A stretch of 64,000 nucleotides of DNA from Methylophilus sp. 13 (GCF_015354335.1 NZ_JADKYR010000002.1:496001-560000); one strand, 5' to 3'; shown: positions 1 through 8,786, numbered from the stretch's first letter. Program-made: numbers and translations. Notes: generated by a model not told the origin, from the sequence alone.

Positions 1-1
1 T

Positions 2-1714
2 TTTTATCAGATCAGTGCCGGGGCCATCAATATCCGTATAGACAGCTGGACCGCCCTGTTTTCTCTGTTCCTGGCCTGCCTGACCGCCGCCCTGGCGATT
101 GTCACCATCCTCTGGCTCAAAGGCTATAGCGGCAAACTCGAAAAACGTTTGAAGTGGATGTTTTCGATAGAAATTGCACTGGGCTTTTTGGCCTCGCACA
201 CGGCCATCAACCTCAGTATTGTGCATAACAATATGCTGATTGGGCAGCCCAGCGATCAAGCCGATAATTATTTAATGCTGTTGCTGGTTCTGGTCCCGGT
301 CTTTTTATTTATCACCTCGTTTATTCTGGTGATTTTTTATGAGCGCAATATCGATCTAGCGCAAAGCAAACTGACCTTCCGCAATACGCAAACCGTCAAT
401 AAAAAATTCCTGGCCTATGATCCGCTCACACACCTGCCCAACCGGGATGCTTTAAACCAGCACCTGATCCTGAGTGCCAAGCGCTGTGACCGTAACGGGG
501 AGTCGCTGGCCCTGGCTTATATCGACCTGGATCACTTCAAACCGGTCAATGACCAGTTTGGTCACCATATTGGCGATTTGCTGCTGATTGAAGTCTCCAA
601 GCGTATCAGCAATGCCATCCGCAATTGTGATTATGTGGCACGTGCGGGTGGCGACGAGTTTATTGCCGTATTGAGTGAGATTGAAAATCACCAGAGCGTG
701 GTCACCGTGATTCAGCGTGTGGTGGATGCGTTACGCGAAACCTTTGTCATTGAAGATCACGTGATTGAGATTTCGTGCTCGGTGGGCGTGTCCATGTATC
801 CACAAGACGGCAACCTGCAAAAACTCAAACTGAATGCAGACGCCGCCATGTACAAGGCCAAGGAAAACGGCAAAAACCAGTATCGATTCTTTGATGCCGA
901 GATCGAGCAAGCCTCTGACGAGATGCAACAAACCCGTATTGAACTCAAGCAAGCCATTAGCGAGCAAGAGTTCAGGCTACTGTTTCAGCCCAAAGTGGAT
1001 GCCATCACGCGCATGGTCCATGGCGCCGAAGCGCTGTTACGCTGGCAGCATCCGGCGCGCGGACTGCTCTCCCCCAACAGTTTTATTGAAGCGGCTGAGC
1101 GCTTTGGCATGATTGAAGAAATCAATGCCTGGGTCATCTCCCAGGCCTGCCGCACAATTAGCCAGGCGCGCGATCGCGGCATAGACCTAAGCATTTCAGT
1201 CAACATGTCCAACCAGCAGTTCCGCAACAAACAGTTGGGCGCGCTGATTCAATCGATTCTTGAAGCGCATGCCGTAGAATCCCGCAACCTCATTCTGGAA
1301 GTGTCTGAAACTAACGCCATTCATCATCAGGGCCAGTTCAAGGACACATTGCGCCAATTTAAACAGCAGGGCCTTAAAATCTCGCTGGATGATTTTGGCT
1401 TGCATCCGTTCAGCCTCACACATTTAGAAGACCTGGAAGTCAGCGAAGTCAAACTGGACCGCTCCCTGACCAAAAATGTGGCGGTTTCGCACACCTCGCT
1501 CTCGATTGTTGAGGCTATCGTCAAACTGGCGCATGCACTCAATCTGAACGTCGTCGCCGAAGGCGTGGAAGACGAGGAACAGCGCAAAGCGCTGGTCAAC
1601 ATCGGCTGTGACCAAATGCAGGGTTTCCTGTTCTCAAAACCGGTAGAGCAACAATACCTGTTTGATGTATTTAGCAAACTGCAATCGCAGTCAGCAACCC
1701 AAAACCTGTTCTGA
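2..1714 (+). CDS. Membrane GGDEF/EAL cyclic-di-GMP protein (5' end outside window)
   Basis: Bifunctional-type cyclic-di-GMP enzyme. The frame is open to the left edge, so the gene is 5'-partial; a TTG at 149 is not needed as the start. The first ~110 codons encode several hydrophobic helices. A segment with a serine-histidine-threonine triplet vaguely resembles an MHYT sensor, but this is weak. The GGDEF domain has an intact AGGDEF signature and an upstream RxxD inhibitory site (RNCD). The EAL domain keeps EALLRW, an SVNMS asparagine, LEVSE, DDFG, VKLDRS and AEGVE, so all expected metal and catalytic positions are visible. Both activities could therefore be retained. The next gene, arsC-like, follows after 79 nt. 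Confidence 0.9.
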   Translation, partial: FYQISAGAINIRIDSWTALFSLFLACLTAALAIVTILWLKGYSGKLEKRLKWMFSIEIALGFLASHTAINLSIVHNNMLIGQPSDQADNYLMLLLVLVPVFLFITSFILVIFYERNIDLAQSKLTFRNTQTVNKKFLAYDPLTHLPNRDALNQHLILSAKRCDRNGESLALAYIDLDHFKPVNDQFGHHIGDLLLIEVSKRISNAIRNCDYVARAGGDEFIAVLSEIENHQSVVTVIQRVVDALRETFVIEDHVIEISCSVGVSMYPQDGNLQKLKLNADAAMYKAKENGKNQYRFFDAEIEQASDEMQQTRIELKQAISEQEFRLLFQPKVDAITRMVHGAEALLRWQHPARGLLSPNSFIEAAERFGMIEEINAWVISQACRTISQARDRGIDLSISVNMSNQQFRNKQLGALIQSILEAHAVESRNLILEVSETNAIHHQGQFKDTLRQFKQQGLKISLDDFGLHPFSLTHLEDLEVSEVKLDRSLTKNVAVSHTSLSIVEAIVKLAHALNLNVVAEGVEDEEQRKALVNIGCDQMQGFLFSKPVEQQYLFDVFSKLQSQSATQNLF

Positions 1715-1793
1715 GGTTATGTGAACACCGCAATAAATGGCGACGCCATCTGCCGTGGCTGGTAAAATAAGTTTTTTAGCTTGATGATCAGCC

Positions 1794-2147
1794 ATGAAAC
1801 TATACGGCATCCCCAATTGCAATACCGTCAAAAAAGCGCGTGACTGGCTGGACCAACACGCCATTGCATACGAATTTCACGACTTCAAGAAACAGGGCCT
1901 GGATAGCGTCACCGGCCAAGCCTGGCTGCAACAATATCCTTGGGAAAAACTGGTGAACCGCAGCGGGATGACCTGGCGCAACTTGGCCGAACCGGAAAAA
2001 AATAGCGTAGTAGATGCTGCCTCTGCACTTACCCTGATGCAGTCCAAAACCTCGGTGATTAAACGCCCGGTATTGGTCAACGCCGATAAAATCATCGCCC
2101 TCGGTTTTAATGAAGCCGATTACCGCCAACTGTTTGCTCAAGAATAA
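1794..2147 (+). CDS. ArsC/Spx-family protein (YffB-like)
   Basis: Small thioredoxin-fold protein of 117 residues in the arsenate reductase/Spx superfamily. It starts [15 protein letters not shown], with a single cysteine (Cys9) where ArsC has its catalytic thiol, followed by the family's WLD and FHDFKK segments. It is shorter than classical ArsC and lies 5 nt upstream of dapE, the arrangement seen for yffB-dapE in enterobacteria. Arsenate reduction is therefore not assured; a thiol-redox or regulatory role is as likely. Confidence 0.85.
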   Translation: MKLYGIPNCNTVKKARDWLDQHAIAYEFHDFKKQGLDSVTGQAWLQQYPWEKLVNRSGMTWRNLAEPEKNSVVDAASALTLMQSKTSVIKRPVLVNADKIIALGFNEADYRQLFAQE

Positions 2148-2152
2148 CCACT

Positions 2153-3298
2153 ATGTCAAAAACACTGGATCTTGCCATTGATTTGCTTAAACGCCGCTCG
2201 CTGACGCCAGAAGATGCTGGCTGTCAGGAGGCCATGATTGCCCGCCTGGCGCCACTGGGGTTCAAAATTGAGCGCATGCGTTTTGGGGAGGTCGATAACT
2301 TTTATGCCAGACGCGGCACCACCGGCCCACTGATCGTGTTTGCCGGCCATACCGATGTCGTCCCCACTGGCCCTTTGGACCAATGGCATACGCCACCGTT
2401 TGAGCCTACGATTAAAGACGGCATGCTGTATGCACGCGGCGCGGCAGACATGAAAACCTCGCTCGCTGCGTTTATCACCAGCATCGAAGAATTTATCGCC
2501 GAACATCCTGACCATCCTGGTTCGATTGGCCTGCTGATCACCTCAGATGAAGAAGGCATTGCGATTGAGGGCACCGTCAAAGTGGTGGAGGCGTTGCAAG
2601 CCCGTGGCGAAAGCTTTGATTACTGCATTGTGGGTGAGCCCACCAGCAACAAAGTGGTCGGTGACATGATTAAAAATGGCAGACGCGGCTCCCTGTCTGG
2701 CAAACTCATCGTCAAAGGCATTCAGGGCCATATTGCCTATCCGCACCTGGTGAAAAACCCGATTCATCTGGCGGCTCCGGCCATTAAAGACATGGTTGAA
2801 ACCATATGGGACAACGGCAACGAATATTTTCCGCCGACTTCCTGGCAGATTTCTAACATCAACGGCGGCACCGGCGCGACCAATGTGGTGCCTGGGCATG
2901 TCGAGATATTGTTTAACTTCCGCTACTGCCCTGAAGTCGATGGGCAAGGCAGCTCTGAGCAAAGTTTGCGTACCCGCGTCCACGCGATTCTGGACAGCCA
3001 CGGCTTTGAATACAGCCTGGACTGGGAACATAACCAGTCCTATATCACGCCACGCGGCAAGCTGGTAGAAGCTATCAGCAACGCGATTGTGCAGAGTTAC
3101 GGGGTCACGCCCGAGCTTTCTACCACTGGCGGCACCTCCGATGGGCGCTTTATTGCCGATATCTGCAAAGAAGTGATTGAATTCGGGCCGTTAAATGCCA
3201 CCATCCATAAATTGAACGAATGCGTCGCCGTGGCCGATATCGAGCCTCTCAAGGAAACCTACAAGCGCACCATGGAATTATTGCTAACAGCTGATTAA
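2153..3298 (+). CDS. dapE: Succinyl-diaminopimelate desuccinylase
   Basis: Hydrolyses N-succinyl-LL-2,6-diaminopimelate to LL-diaminopimelate and succinate in the lysine/peptidoglycan pathway, in the cytoplasm. The 381-residue length is normal for DapE. The M20 peptidase metal-site motifs are visible: GHTDVVPTG, the RGAADMK aspartate, and [10 protein letters not shown] carrying the catalytic glutamate. [10 protein letters not shown] and GHIAYPHLV mark the dimerisation domain, and the C-terminus has the [11 protein letters not shown] segment. It follows the ArsC-like gene by 5 nt and is probably co-transcribed with it. Confidence 0.96.
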   Translation: MSKTLDLAIDLLKRRSLTPEDAGCQEAMIARLAPLGFKIERMRFGEVDNFYARRGTTGPLIVFAGHTDVVPTGPLDQWHTPPFEPTIKDGMLYARGAADMKTSLAAFITSIEEFIAEHPDHPGSIGLLITSDEEGIAIEGTVKVVEALQARGESFDYCIVGEPTSNKVVGDMIKNGRRGSLSGKLIVKGIQGHIAYPHLVKNPIHLAAPAIKDMVETIWDNGNEYFPPTSWQISNINGGTGATNVVPGHVEILFNFRYCPEVDGQGSSEQSLRTRVHAILDSHGFEYSLDWEHNQSYITPRGKLVEAISNAIVQSYGVTPELSTTGGTSDGRFIADICKEVIEFGPLNATIHKLNECVAVADIEPLKETYKRTMELLLTAD

Positions 3299-3299
3299 G

Positions 3300-3329
3300 C
3301 CACAGATAAACACAGAAGGACACAGATAA
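3300..3329. repeat. Left inverted repeat flanking the GxxExxY gene
   Basis: A 30-nt sequence beginning CCACAGATAAACAC. It matches the reverse complement of 3721-3750 at 26 of 30 positions. It starts 1 nt after the dapE stop codon and ends just before the ATG of the GxxExxY gene, so it also covers where that gene's ribosome-binding site should be. Confidence 0.9.
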
Positions 3330-3330
3330 G

Positions 3331-3702
3331 ATGCTGTTAGAAACTGCGTTGACAAATAGGATAATCGGCTGTGCTTACGAAGTGAGTAATACATTGGGGG
3401 TAGGTTTTTTAGAAAAGGTCTATGAAAATGCACTCGCTATCGAGCTTAAAAATGCAAATTTGTTAGTAGAACAACAAGTCCCTCTTGATGTTACTTATCA
3501 GTCGACAATCGTCGGACATTTTGTATGCGATTTACGTGTCAATCAGTCAGTGATTGTTGAACTAAAGGCTTGCTCTGGCATTGATAACGCACATATTGCG
3601 CAATGTATGAACTACCTTAAAGCCAGTCAACATCGTTTTGGTTTAATTATCAATTTTGGCAAACCAAAAGTAGAAGTTAAACGTGTTGTAAATGGCTATT
3701 GA
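3331..3702 (+). CDS. GxxExxY family protein
   Basis: A 123-residue protein of the GxxExxY family, named for the motif seen here as GFLEKVY near residue 26. Downstream are an aspartate (CDLRV) and an ELKA triplet, an arrangement like PD-(D/E)XK nucleases; nuclease activity is only inferred. The gene is more AT-rich than dapE and prmB and sits between them inside a near-perfect 30-nt inverted repeat pair. The sandwiching of one gene by inverted repeats suggests a mobile or formerly mobile unit. The function of the family is not established. Confidence 0.85.
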   Translation: MLLETALTNRIIGCAYEVSNTLGVGFLEKVYENALAIELKNANLLVEQQVPLDVTYQSTIVGHFVCDLRVNQSVIVELKACSGIDNAHIAQCMNYLKASQHRFGLIINFGKPKVEVKRVVNGY

Positions 3703-3720
3703 GTCTAATTGTTAAGGGTT

Positions 3721-3750
3721 TAATCTGTGTCTATCCGTGTTTATCTGTGG
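3721..3750. repeat. Right inverted repeat flanking the GxxExxY gene
   Basis: Reverse-complement partner of 3300-3329, with four mismatches in 30 nt. It ends 8 nt before the ATG of prmB and so occupies that gene's leader. Confidence 0.9.
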
Positions 3751-3758
3751 CTAAAATA

Positions 3759-4661
3759 ATGACAACCAACCTACATACCATCCGCGACTGGCTGCGCTAT
3801 GCCGTCAGCCGTTTTGAAAACTCTGACATTTTTTATGGTCATGGCACCGATAACAGCTATGACGAAGCTGTCTGGCTGATCATGAGCGCACTGCATTTGC
3901 CGCATGACACCCTGAATAACTTTCTGGATGCGCGTTTAACCACAGAGGAAAGCCAGCACCTGGCAACCTTGATCGACAAGCGGGTCACAGAACATACGCC
4001 AACCGCCTACCTGGTGAATGAAGCCTGGCTGCGCGGGTTCAAGTTTTACGTCGATGAACGCGTCATCGTGCCACGCTCATTTATTGCCGAATTGCTGGAA
4101 GATGGCTTGCAGCCTTGGGTTGAGTTTCCGGAAATGGTGGAATCCGCAGCGGATATTTGTACCGGCTCGGGCTGCCTGGGCGTGTTACTGGCCGAGGCCT
4201 TTCCCAATGCGCATATTGATGTGGTGGATATCTCCCCGGATGCCATTGAGGTCTGTAATATCAACATCCAGCGCTACGGCCTTGAACATCAGGTGCAAGC
4301 CGTGCAATCTGATATGTTTACCTCGCTCAAAGGCCGTAAATATGACGTAATTATCAGCAATCCGCCTTATGTGGATGCCCCTAGCATGGCTGAGTTACCA
4401 GAAGAGTACCGCAAAGAGCCGCAACTGGCTTTGGGCAGCGGCGTTGCCGGGCTGGACCATACCCACGTCCTGCTGACGCAGGCAGCTGAATACTTGAATG
4501 ATGGCGGCGTGCTAGTGGTAGAAATCGGCCACAACCGTGACGCCTTGCATGAAGCCTATCCAGACTTACCCTTTACCTGGCTGGATACCAGCGGCGGCGA
4601 CCAGTTTGTGTTTATGCTCACTAAAGAAGACTTGCTGGAAGCCGGGCTGCACACTGAATAA
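3759..4661 (+). CDS. prmB: Ribosomal protein L3 N5-glutamine methyltransferase
   Basis: S-adenosylmethionine-dependent enzyme that methylates a glutamine of ribosomal protein L3. The protein (300 residues) has an N-terminal helical domain and then a Rossmann domain with the SAM-binding motif DICTGSGCLGV. The Gln-methyltransferase motif NPPYVDAPSMAELPEEYRKE is the PrmB variant rather than the PrmC one. The reading frame extends further upstream to 3699, but that part is encoded by the inverted repeat; the ATG at 3759 starts MTTNLHTIRDW, the usual PrmB beginning. It converges on thiD. Confidence 0.93.
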   Translation: MTTNLHTIRDWLRYAVSRFENSDIFYGHGTDNSYDEAVWLIMSALHLPHDTLNNFLDARLTTEESQHLATLIDKRVTEHTPTAYLVNEAWLRGFKFYVDERVIVPRSFIAELLEDGLQPWVEFPEMVESAADICTGSGCLGVLLAEAFPNAHIDVVDISPDAIEVCNINIQRYGLEHQVQAVQSDMFTSLKGRKYDVIISNPPYVDAPSMAELPEEYRKEPQLALGSGVAGLDHTHVLLTQAAEYLNDGGVLVVEIGHNRDALHEAYPDLPFTWLDTSGGDQFVFMLTKEDLLEAGLHTE

Positions 4662-4733
4662 CGTGTTATCCGCGCAGGCACACAGCAATACTGAGGTCTA
4701 CGCTGTTCTTCTTGGCTTGGTAGCGATTAAACG

Positions 4734-5606
4734 CTATTCGCCGTAAACCTTCATTGCTTCGGGTGCAAAGCCATGATTGAGTGGTCCGACGCCCTCGCCT
4801 GTGCGCACATGCGAGCCCGCATATAAGGCACCGCGCACATAGGTTCTGGCCGCCAACACAGCCTCTGACAGGTTACAGCCCAAGGCAAGATAGGCAGCGA
4901 TCGCGGATGAAAGCGTACATCCGGTGCCATGCAAGTTATGGGTAGAAATACGCACTGAATGCAAGCGCTGGATTACATTGTCCTGCCCATTGGCATGGGC
5001 TTGCACCAGAATATCCAGCACTTCATGGCCAGGCAGATGCCCCCCTTTGAGCAGGATGGCATGTGCGCCTTGTGCAAGCAAGGCTTGCGCGGCCTCGGCA
5101 AGTGCATCGCTTTGCGTCAGCGGACGGCCCAGCAACAACGACGCCTCATCCAGATTCGGGGTCACCACCAAAGCCCGTGGAAACAACTCGGACACCAGCA
5201 CGGCAATCGCCTCATCAGAAATCAGTTTGGCACCATTGGCTGCCACCATCACCGGGTCCAGCACCACTTGCTTGAGACCATGGGCATCCAGCGCCTGGGC
5301 CACCGCCTCCACCACTTCAGGAGAATGCAGCATACCGATCTTGACGGCATCGACACCGATATCTTCGACCACCGCATCAATCTGGTCACGCAACATGCTG
5401 ACCGGCACGCTATGAATAGCGCGCACCCCTTGCGTATTTTGCGCCGTCAGCGCGGTAATGGCCGTCATGCCATAGCAACCAAGGGCAGAGAATGTTTTGA
5501 GGTCGGCCTGAATCCCGGCACCACCACTACTATCAGAGCCAGCGATGGACAGCACACGCGGATATCGATGCGTGACCAGAGATTCTTGCATACGACTGTC
5601 AGTCAT
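4734..5606 (-). CDS. thiD: Hydroxymethylpyrimidine/phosphomethylpyrimidine kinase
   Basis: Phosphorylates 4-amino-5-hydroxymethyl-2-methylpyrimidine and its monophosphate for thiamine biosynthesis. This 290-residue ribokinase-fold protein shows SGGAGIQADLKTFSALGCYG near the N-terminus, a DPVMVA segment, and the anion-hole motif GTGCTLSSAIAAYLA near the C-terminus. It starts 35 nt downstream of the rluB stop on the same strand, so the two are probably co-transcribed. No thiamine riboswitch was recognised upstream. Confidence 0.93.
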   Translation of the reverse strand: MTDSRMQESLVTHRYPRVLSIAGSDSSGGAGIQADLKTFSALGCYGMTAITALTAQNTQGVRAIHSVPVSMLRDQIDAVVEDIGVDAVKIGMLHSPEVVEAVAQALDAHGLKQVVLDPVMVAANGAKLISDEAIAVLVSELFPRALVVTPNLDEASLLLGRPLTQSDALAEAAQALLAQGAHAILLKGGHLPGHEVLDILVQAHANGQDNVIQRLHSVRISTHNLHGTGCTLSSAIAAYLALGCNLSEAVLAARTYVRGALYAGSHVRTGEGVGPLNHGFAPEAMKVYGE

Positions 5607-5641
5607 GCGATCGGCTTTTCCGTCAACACACGACGCGCAGA

Positions 5642-6748
5642 TTAACCACGCCCCCGATTACGGTCAGTGCGTTTTTTAGCACCGCTATTGATACGCGCAT
5701 TTTGCATGGAGGCCTGCTTCAAATCTGAATCCTGACGAATACGACGGTTGCTAGTTGGCGCGCGTGCAGGACGCTCTTGCTGCGTATCAACGGGATTATT
5801 CACAGTATCCAGCAAGCTACGGCGCTGCTTGCGTACTTTAGGCGTAAACACGCGCGTCGCACGGTCACGGTCATGCGGGCTCATTTGCTTGAGCGGTTTG
5901 CGCGGCACAGGCAAGCCTGCCCACTCCAGCAAAGCCACCACCTGTTTTTGTTCCAGCTTGAGCATGGTGCCGCGCTTGAGGCGGGGCGGCAACGCAACTG
6001 GGCCGAAACGCACACGCATCAGGCGGCTCACAGGCAGGTGAAATGCCTCAAACAGGCGACGGACTTCACGGTTACGGCCCTCTTTAATCACCACTTGGTA
6101 CCACTTGTTGGCGCCTTCGCCCCCGTTAGGGAAAATACTTTCAAAGTTGGCTGGGCCGTCTTCGAGCTCAATGCCGTGTTTGAGTTGCGCCATCTGCTCT
6201 TCAGTCAGTTCCCCCAGAATACGTACCGCATATTCGCGCTCCACCTCATAGCGTGGATGCATAAACCGGTTGGCCAACTCGCCGGAATTAGTAAACATCA
6301 GCAAACCGCTAGTATTCATATCCAGACGCCCCACGGCAATCCACTTGCCCTGTTTGATGCGTGGCAGCTTGTCAAATACCGTGGCACGCCCTTCCGGGTC
6401 ATCCTGACTCACAATCTCGCCTTCCGGCTTGTGGTACAGCAACACCTGCGGTAACTCCGCCTCAAACGGCAAATGCAGAATCCGGCTATCCATGCGCACC
6501 ACATCATGCTCATCAACCACCGCGCCCACCTGCGCCACCTGGCCATTAATGGTAATGCGGCCGGTTTCGATCAAAGCCTCCATGTCGCGACGTGAGCCAA
6601 ACCCCGCCATCGCCAGCAGTTTATGCAAGCGTTGACCTTCACGCGGCGCAGGCAGGGCTTCTTCGCCAGCCTCTACAGTGGGCGGCGTCACTTTGGGCGC
6701 ACGAGGCGGACGAATCGGACTTTTGGGAGCTTTAAACGGACGGGCCAT
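5642..6748 (-). CDS. rluB: 23S rRNA pseudouridine synthase, RluB-type
   Basis: RsuA/RluB-family pseudouridine synthase, most likely modifying U2605 of 23S rRNA. An S4 RNA-binding domain (RLHKLLAMAGFGSRRDMEAL, residues ~40-90) precedes the catalytic domain, which carries GRLDMNTSGLLMFTNSG with the catalytic aspartate. The 368 residues include a proline/lysine-rich N-terminal extension and a basic, unstructured C-terminal tail of ~80 residues, common in this subfamily. RluB versus the related RluE/RluF is judged from the S4 domain and the tail. Confidence 0.88.
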   Translation of the reverse strand: MARPFKAPKSPIRPPRAPKVTPPTVEAGEEALPAPREGQRLHKLLAMAGFGSRRDMEALIETGRITINGQVAQVGAVVDEHDVVRMDSRILHLPFEAELPQVLLYHKPEGEIVSQDDPEGRATVFDKLPRIKQGKWIAVGRLDMNTSGLLMFTNSGELANRFMHPRYEVEREYAVRILGELTEEQMAQLKHGIELEDGPANFESIFPNGGEGANKWYQVVIKEGRNREVRRLFEAFHLPVSRLMRVRFGPVALPPRLKRGTMLKLEQKQVVALLEWAGLPVPRKPLKQMSPHDRDRATRVFTPKVRKQRRSLLDTVNNPVDTQQERPARAPTSNRRIRQDSDLKQASMQNARINSGAKKRTDRNRGRG

Positions 6749-6940
6749 ACTTCAACCTCTTGAATGAAGGCTATATTTTAACTGATTTAGGGTAAAGGGC
6801 CTAAAGCTGGTTAATTGTAGTCACAGTCCAAACCCGCCATTTGGTCAAAATAATCAGCGTAGTTTTATGCTGATGTCAGCATACTCACCTGATGGGCTTT
6901 ATTTAAAAAAGCTATCTACAGATTAAGCAAGAATAATCAA

Positions 6941-6967
6941 AATCAATGGGGTCAGACTCGATTGATT
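6941..6967. repeat. Left 27-bp terminal inverted repeat of RAYT unit
   Basis: Contains GGGGTCAGACTCGATTGATT and is the exact reverse complement of 7736-7762 over 27 nt. The RAYT stop codon (6952-6954, read on the minus strand) lies inside this repeat, so gene and repeat share an end. Confidence 0.95.
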
Positions 6968-7677
6968 CCACTCTTTAACTTTTGAAACTCACTAGATTTC
7001 CTGTCCCCGCCTTTAGCCATCTTATACGACCGTCGATTTAATTGGCTAGCGATACTTTGTTTGAAATAGTCACTGCCCAACACCCACGCCTTATTGGTCG
7101 CTTCACGTATTTGCTCCAGACTGATCTCGTCTACCTGCCCATCAAACAGGCTTCGATAGTGTGATTGCCTTTGTCCATCATCATTGCCCAAGGCCCAATA
7201 CATCGCATGCGGCGTCACGATTGGGTCATGCTGCCCCAAGGCATTTACACAATAACTGCTCCAGGGATATTCAGCAGGATGGCCGACCATATTGGCTCTT
7301 ACTGGATTCAGCTCTATATAGCGATAACAAAGCAGCGCATATTGTTCGCTGTCGATCAGGCTGGCTTTGTAACGACCTTCCCATAAAGTGCCACTGCGCT
7401 TGTAGGTGTAGTTATAGTACTGCACATAGTAACGCCCCAACATTTGCATCATTTTGGAAAGCCCATCTTCTTTGTGGGGTGTGGCTAACAGATGTATGTG
7501 ATTGGTCATTAATACATAGGCGTGAATATCGCATTGATGCTTTTTGGCCGCGTCTGCCAATTTATCTAAGAAGAATTGATAATCCTCTTCCGCAGCAAAG
7601 ACTGCGGCGCGGTTATTGCCTCGGATAATAACGTGTTGTGGGTGACCAAGCAAAACAAAACGAGGGAGTCGGGCCAT
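6952..7677 (-). CDS. REP-associated tyrosine transposase (RAYT, IS200/IS605-like Y1)
   Basis: A 241-residue Y1-type HUH protein (TnpA_REP/RAYT group) thought to act on single-stranded REP hairpins. It opens MARLPRFVLLGHPQHVIIRG, with the HUH triad HIH at residues 60-62 in LMTNHIHLLA. Conserved tyrosines near 84-92 precede KRSGTLWEGRYK, and CYRYIELNPVRANMV follows. It is intact and ends inside a perfect 27-bp inverted repeat. The C-terminal region has a KMAKGGDRKS tail typical of the family. It is accessory relative to the rluB and recJ neighbours. Confidence 0.92.
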   Translation of the reverse strand: MARLPRFVLLGHPQHVIIRGNNRAAVFAAEEDYQFFLDKLADAAKKHQCDIHAYVLMTNHIHLLATPHKEDGLSKMMQMLGRYYVQYYNYTYKRSGTLWEGRYKASLIDSEQYALLCYRYIELNPVRANMVGHPAEYPWSSYCVNALGQHDPIVTPHAMYWALGNDDGQRQSHYRSLFDGQVDEISLEQIREATNKAWVLGSDYFKQSIASQLNRRSYKMAKGGDRKSSEFQKLKSGINRV

Positions 7678-7735
7678 GGCAGATACCGCTCTTAAAAAAC
7701 ACAGATAGATGCACGATAGTAAATTAATCCGACTA

Positions 7736-7762
7736 AATCAATCGAGTCTGACCCCATTGATT
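7736..7762. repeat. Right 27-bp terminal inverted repeat of RAYT unit
   Basis: Perfect reverse complement of 6941-6967, placed 59 nt upstream of the RAYT start codon. A shorter related stretch, ACTCTGACCCCAATTA near 7860-7875, looks like a decayed third copy. Confidence 0.95.
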
Positions 7763-7782
7763 CAGACAAGCAAATTTGAAAT

Positions 7783-7846
7783 TGCGTACTGGGCGTAGCT
7801 AGCCATTTATACGGCGAACCGCAGGCGGGTACGCCCTACGGGGCCT
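7783..7846. repeat. REP-like palindromic sequence next to RAYT
   Basis: GC-rich patch in AT-rich surroundings with self-complementary parts: GGCG at 7813 pairs with CGCC in GTACGCCCTAC, and GGGCGTAG mirrors CGCCCTAC. It shares the CGCCCTACG core with a second patch near 8745-8785. Such hairpins are the expected substrates of a RAYT; assignment as REP is by structure and context only. Confidence 0.5.
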
Positions 7847-7898
7847 GACTTTTTTATTTTTACTCTGACCCCAATTATTCCCCTTCACCAATAGGTTT

Positions 7899-8585
7899 TC
7901 AAACCTTCTCACCAAATGAGAGATTTATTGCATCTATTTTGTACAGCATGGCTATCCATCTTTCTGAATATGCATCTGGCACAGTATCATTTTCGATATA
8001 TTTATCGGTGAACACTTCTTTTATCAAATCATAACGATTCGGATTCACTGCTTTTGCACAGAGCAAACTAATGATGACCTGAATGGTAGGGTCTACTCCA
8101 CCGGCTGTGTAGGGCCAAAGGTTAGCCATTGGTGAGTCATTTATTTTTGCTTCAACTGCCCTCAAATCAGCATATTTTGCATAAAAGGGCAAAGCGTGCT
8201 GCTTAAAAGCATTTGTGATTATCTGCGCGACTTTCTGTATATCTTCAGCGCGGGTTTCTGGATAAATTTTCAACTCTGACTCTCTGCTTTGCCAAGGTAT
8301 AAAGGGAAAAGAAAGAGCAAGTGTGACATTCTGTTTTTGTGCCTCTTCACCATAGATAAGACCCATTGAGTTAAACAAATTTTGGATGACGTCATGACGC
8401 ACACCAAATGCACAACCTATAGTTTTATAACCAGACCCCAAGTGTCCTTGATCAACTATCATAAAATCATCAAATCCATAATCCGTGTATCTGACGAAAC
8501 TATTCCAGTCTTTCTTAAGCGCGAATCCCTCAGCCTCTAAAGTTGGCTTTATAAGCTTACTTATCTCAAGTTCTGTTTTATTCAT
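7899..8585 (-). CDS. Hypothetical protein, candidate orphan immunity protein
   Basis: A 228-residue cytosolic protein with no recognised family motif. It begins MNKTELEISKLIKPTLEAEG, is AT-rich compared with recJ and rluB, has no signal peptide or membrane segment, and has a mixed alpha/beta composition with many aromatics. Nine nt upstream on the same strand is the end of another frame (TAA at 8595-8597) whose final codons resemble a secreted-toxin C-terminus. That toxin-then-immunity spacing suggests an immunity gene whose toxin has been lost. This is an inference from layout, not from homology. Confidence 0.5.
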   Translation of the reverse strand: MNKTELEISKLIKPTLEAEGFALKKDWNSFVRYTDYGFDDFMIVDQGHLGSGYKTIGCAFGVRHDVIQNLFNSMGLIYGEEAQKQNVTLALSFPFIPWQSRESELKIYPETRAEDIQKVAQIITNAFKQHALPFYAKYADLRAVEAKINDSPMANLWPYTAGGVDPTIQVIISLLCAKAVNPNRYDLIKEVFTDKYIENDTVPDAYSERWIAMLYKIDAINLSFGEKV

Positions 8586-8594
8586 TTTTAACCT

Positions 8595-8739
8595 TTACTG
8601 TGGGCCTGCCTTTTTATAGTTGATATTTGTGGGTGGGTACACCCAACCTTTTGGCATAGTCTTACCAGCCAAAACACCTTCAACAATAAATCCGTTACGC
8701 ATTATATAAGGGTCATGCAAAAGCTGCATTGGTTGATGG
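8595..8739 (-). pseudogene. C-terminal remnant of a larger protein, possibly a polymorphic toxin
   Basis: Reading minus from 8739 to the TAA at 8595 gives about 47 codons, including MRNGFIVEGVLAGKTMPKGW and then VYPPTNINYKKAGPQ. The rest of the gene is missing: upstream the frame runs into REP-like sequence and the end of recJ. The stop is 9 nt before the ATG of the 228-residue gene, as in toxin-immunity pairs. The family is not identified, so toxin identity is tentative. Confidence 0.35.
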
Positions 8740-8742
8740 GGT

Positions 8743-8786
8743 GAGCCCGCGTAGGGCGGACTCGTTTACAGCCCGCCGTATGAAAA
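8743..8786. repeat. REP-like hairpin near the recJ 3' end
   Basis: On the minus strand, GGCGGGCT and AGTCCGCC can pair (one mismatch) around GTAAACG. GAGTCCGC can alternatively pair with GCGGGCTC around CCTAC. The shared CCGCCCTACG core links it to the patch at 7783-7846, giving two REP-like units on either side of the immunity-like gene. Confidence 0.45.

Noticed and set aside
3699-3758. Upstream extension of prmB
   Set aside because: It would translate the inverted repeat; the ATG at 3759 gives the usual PrmB N-terminus.
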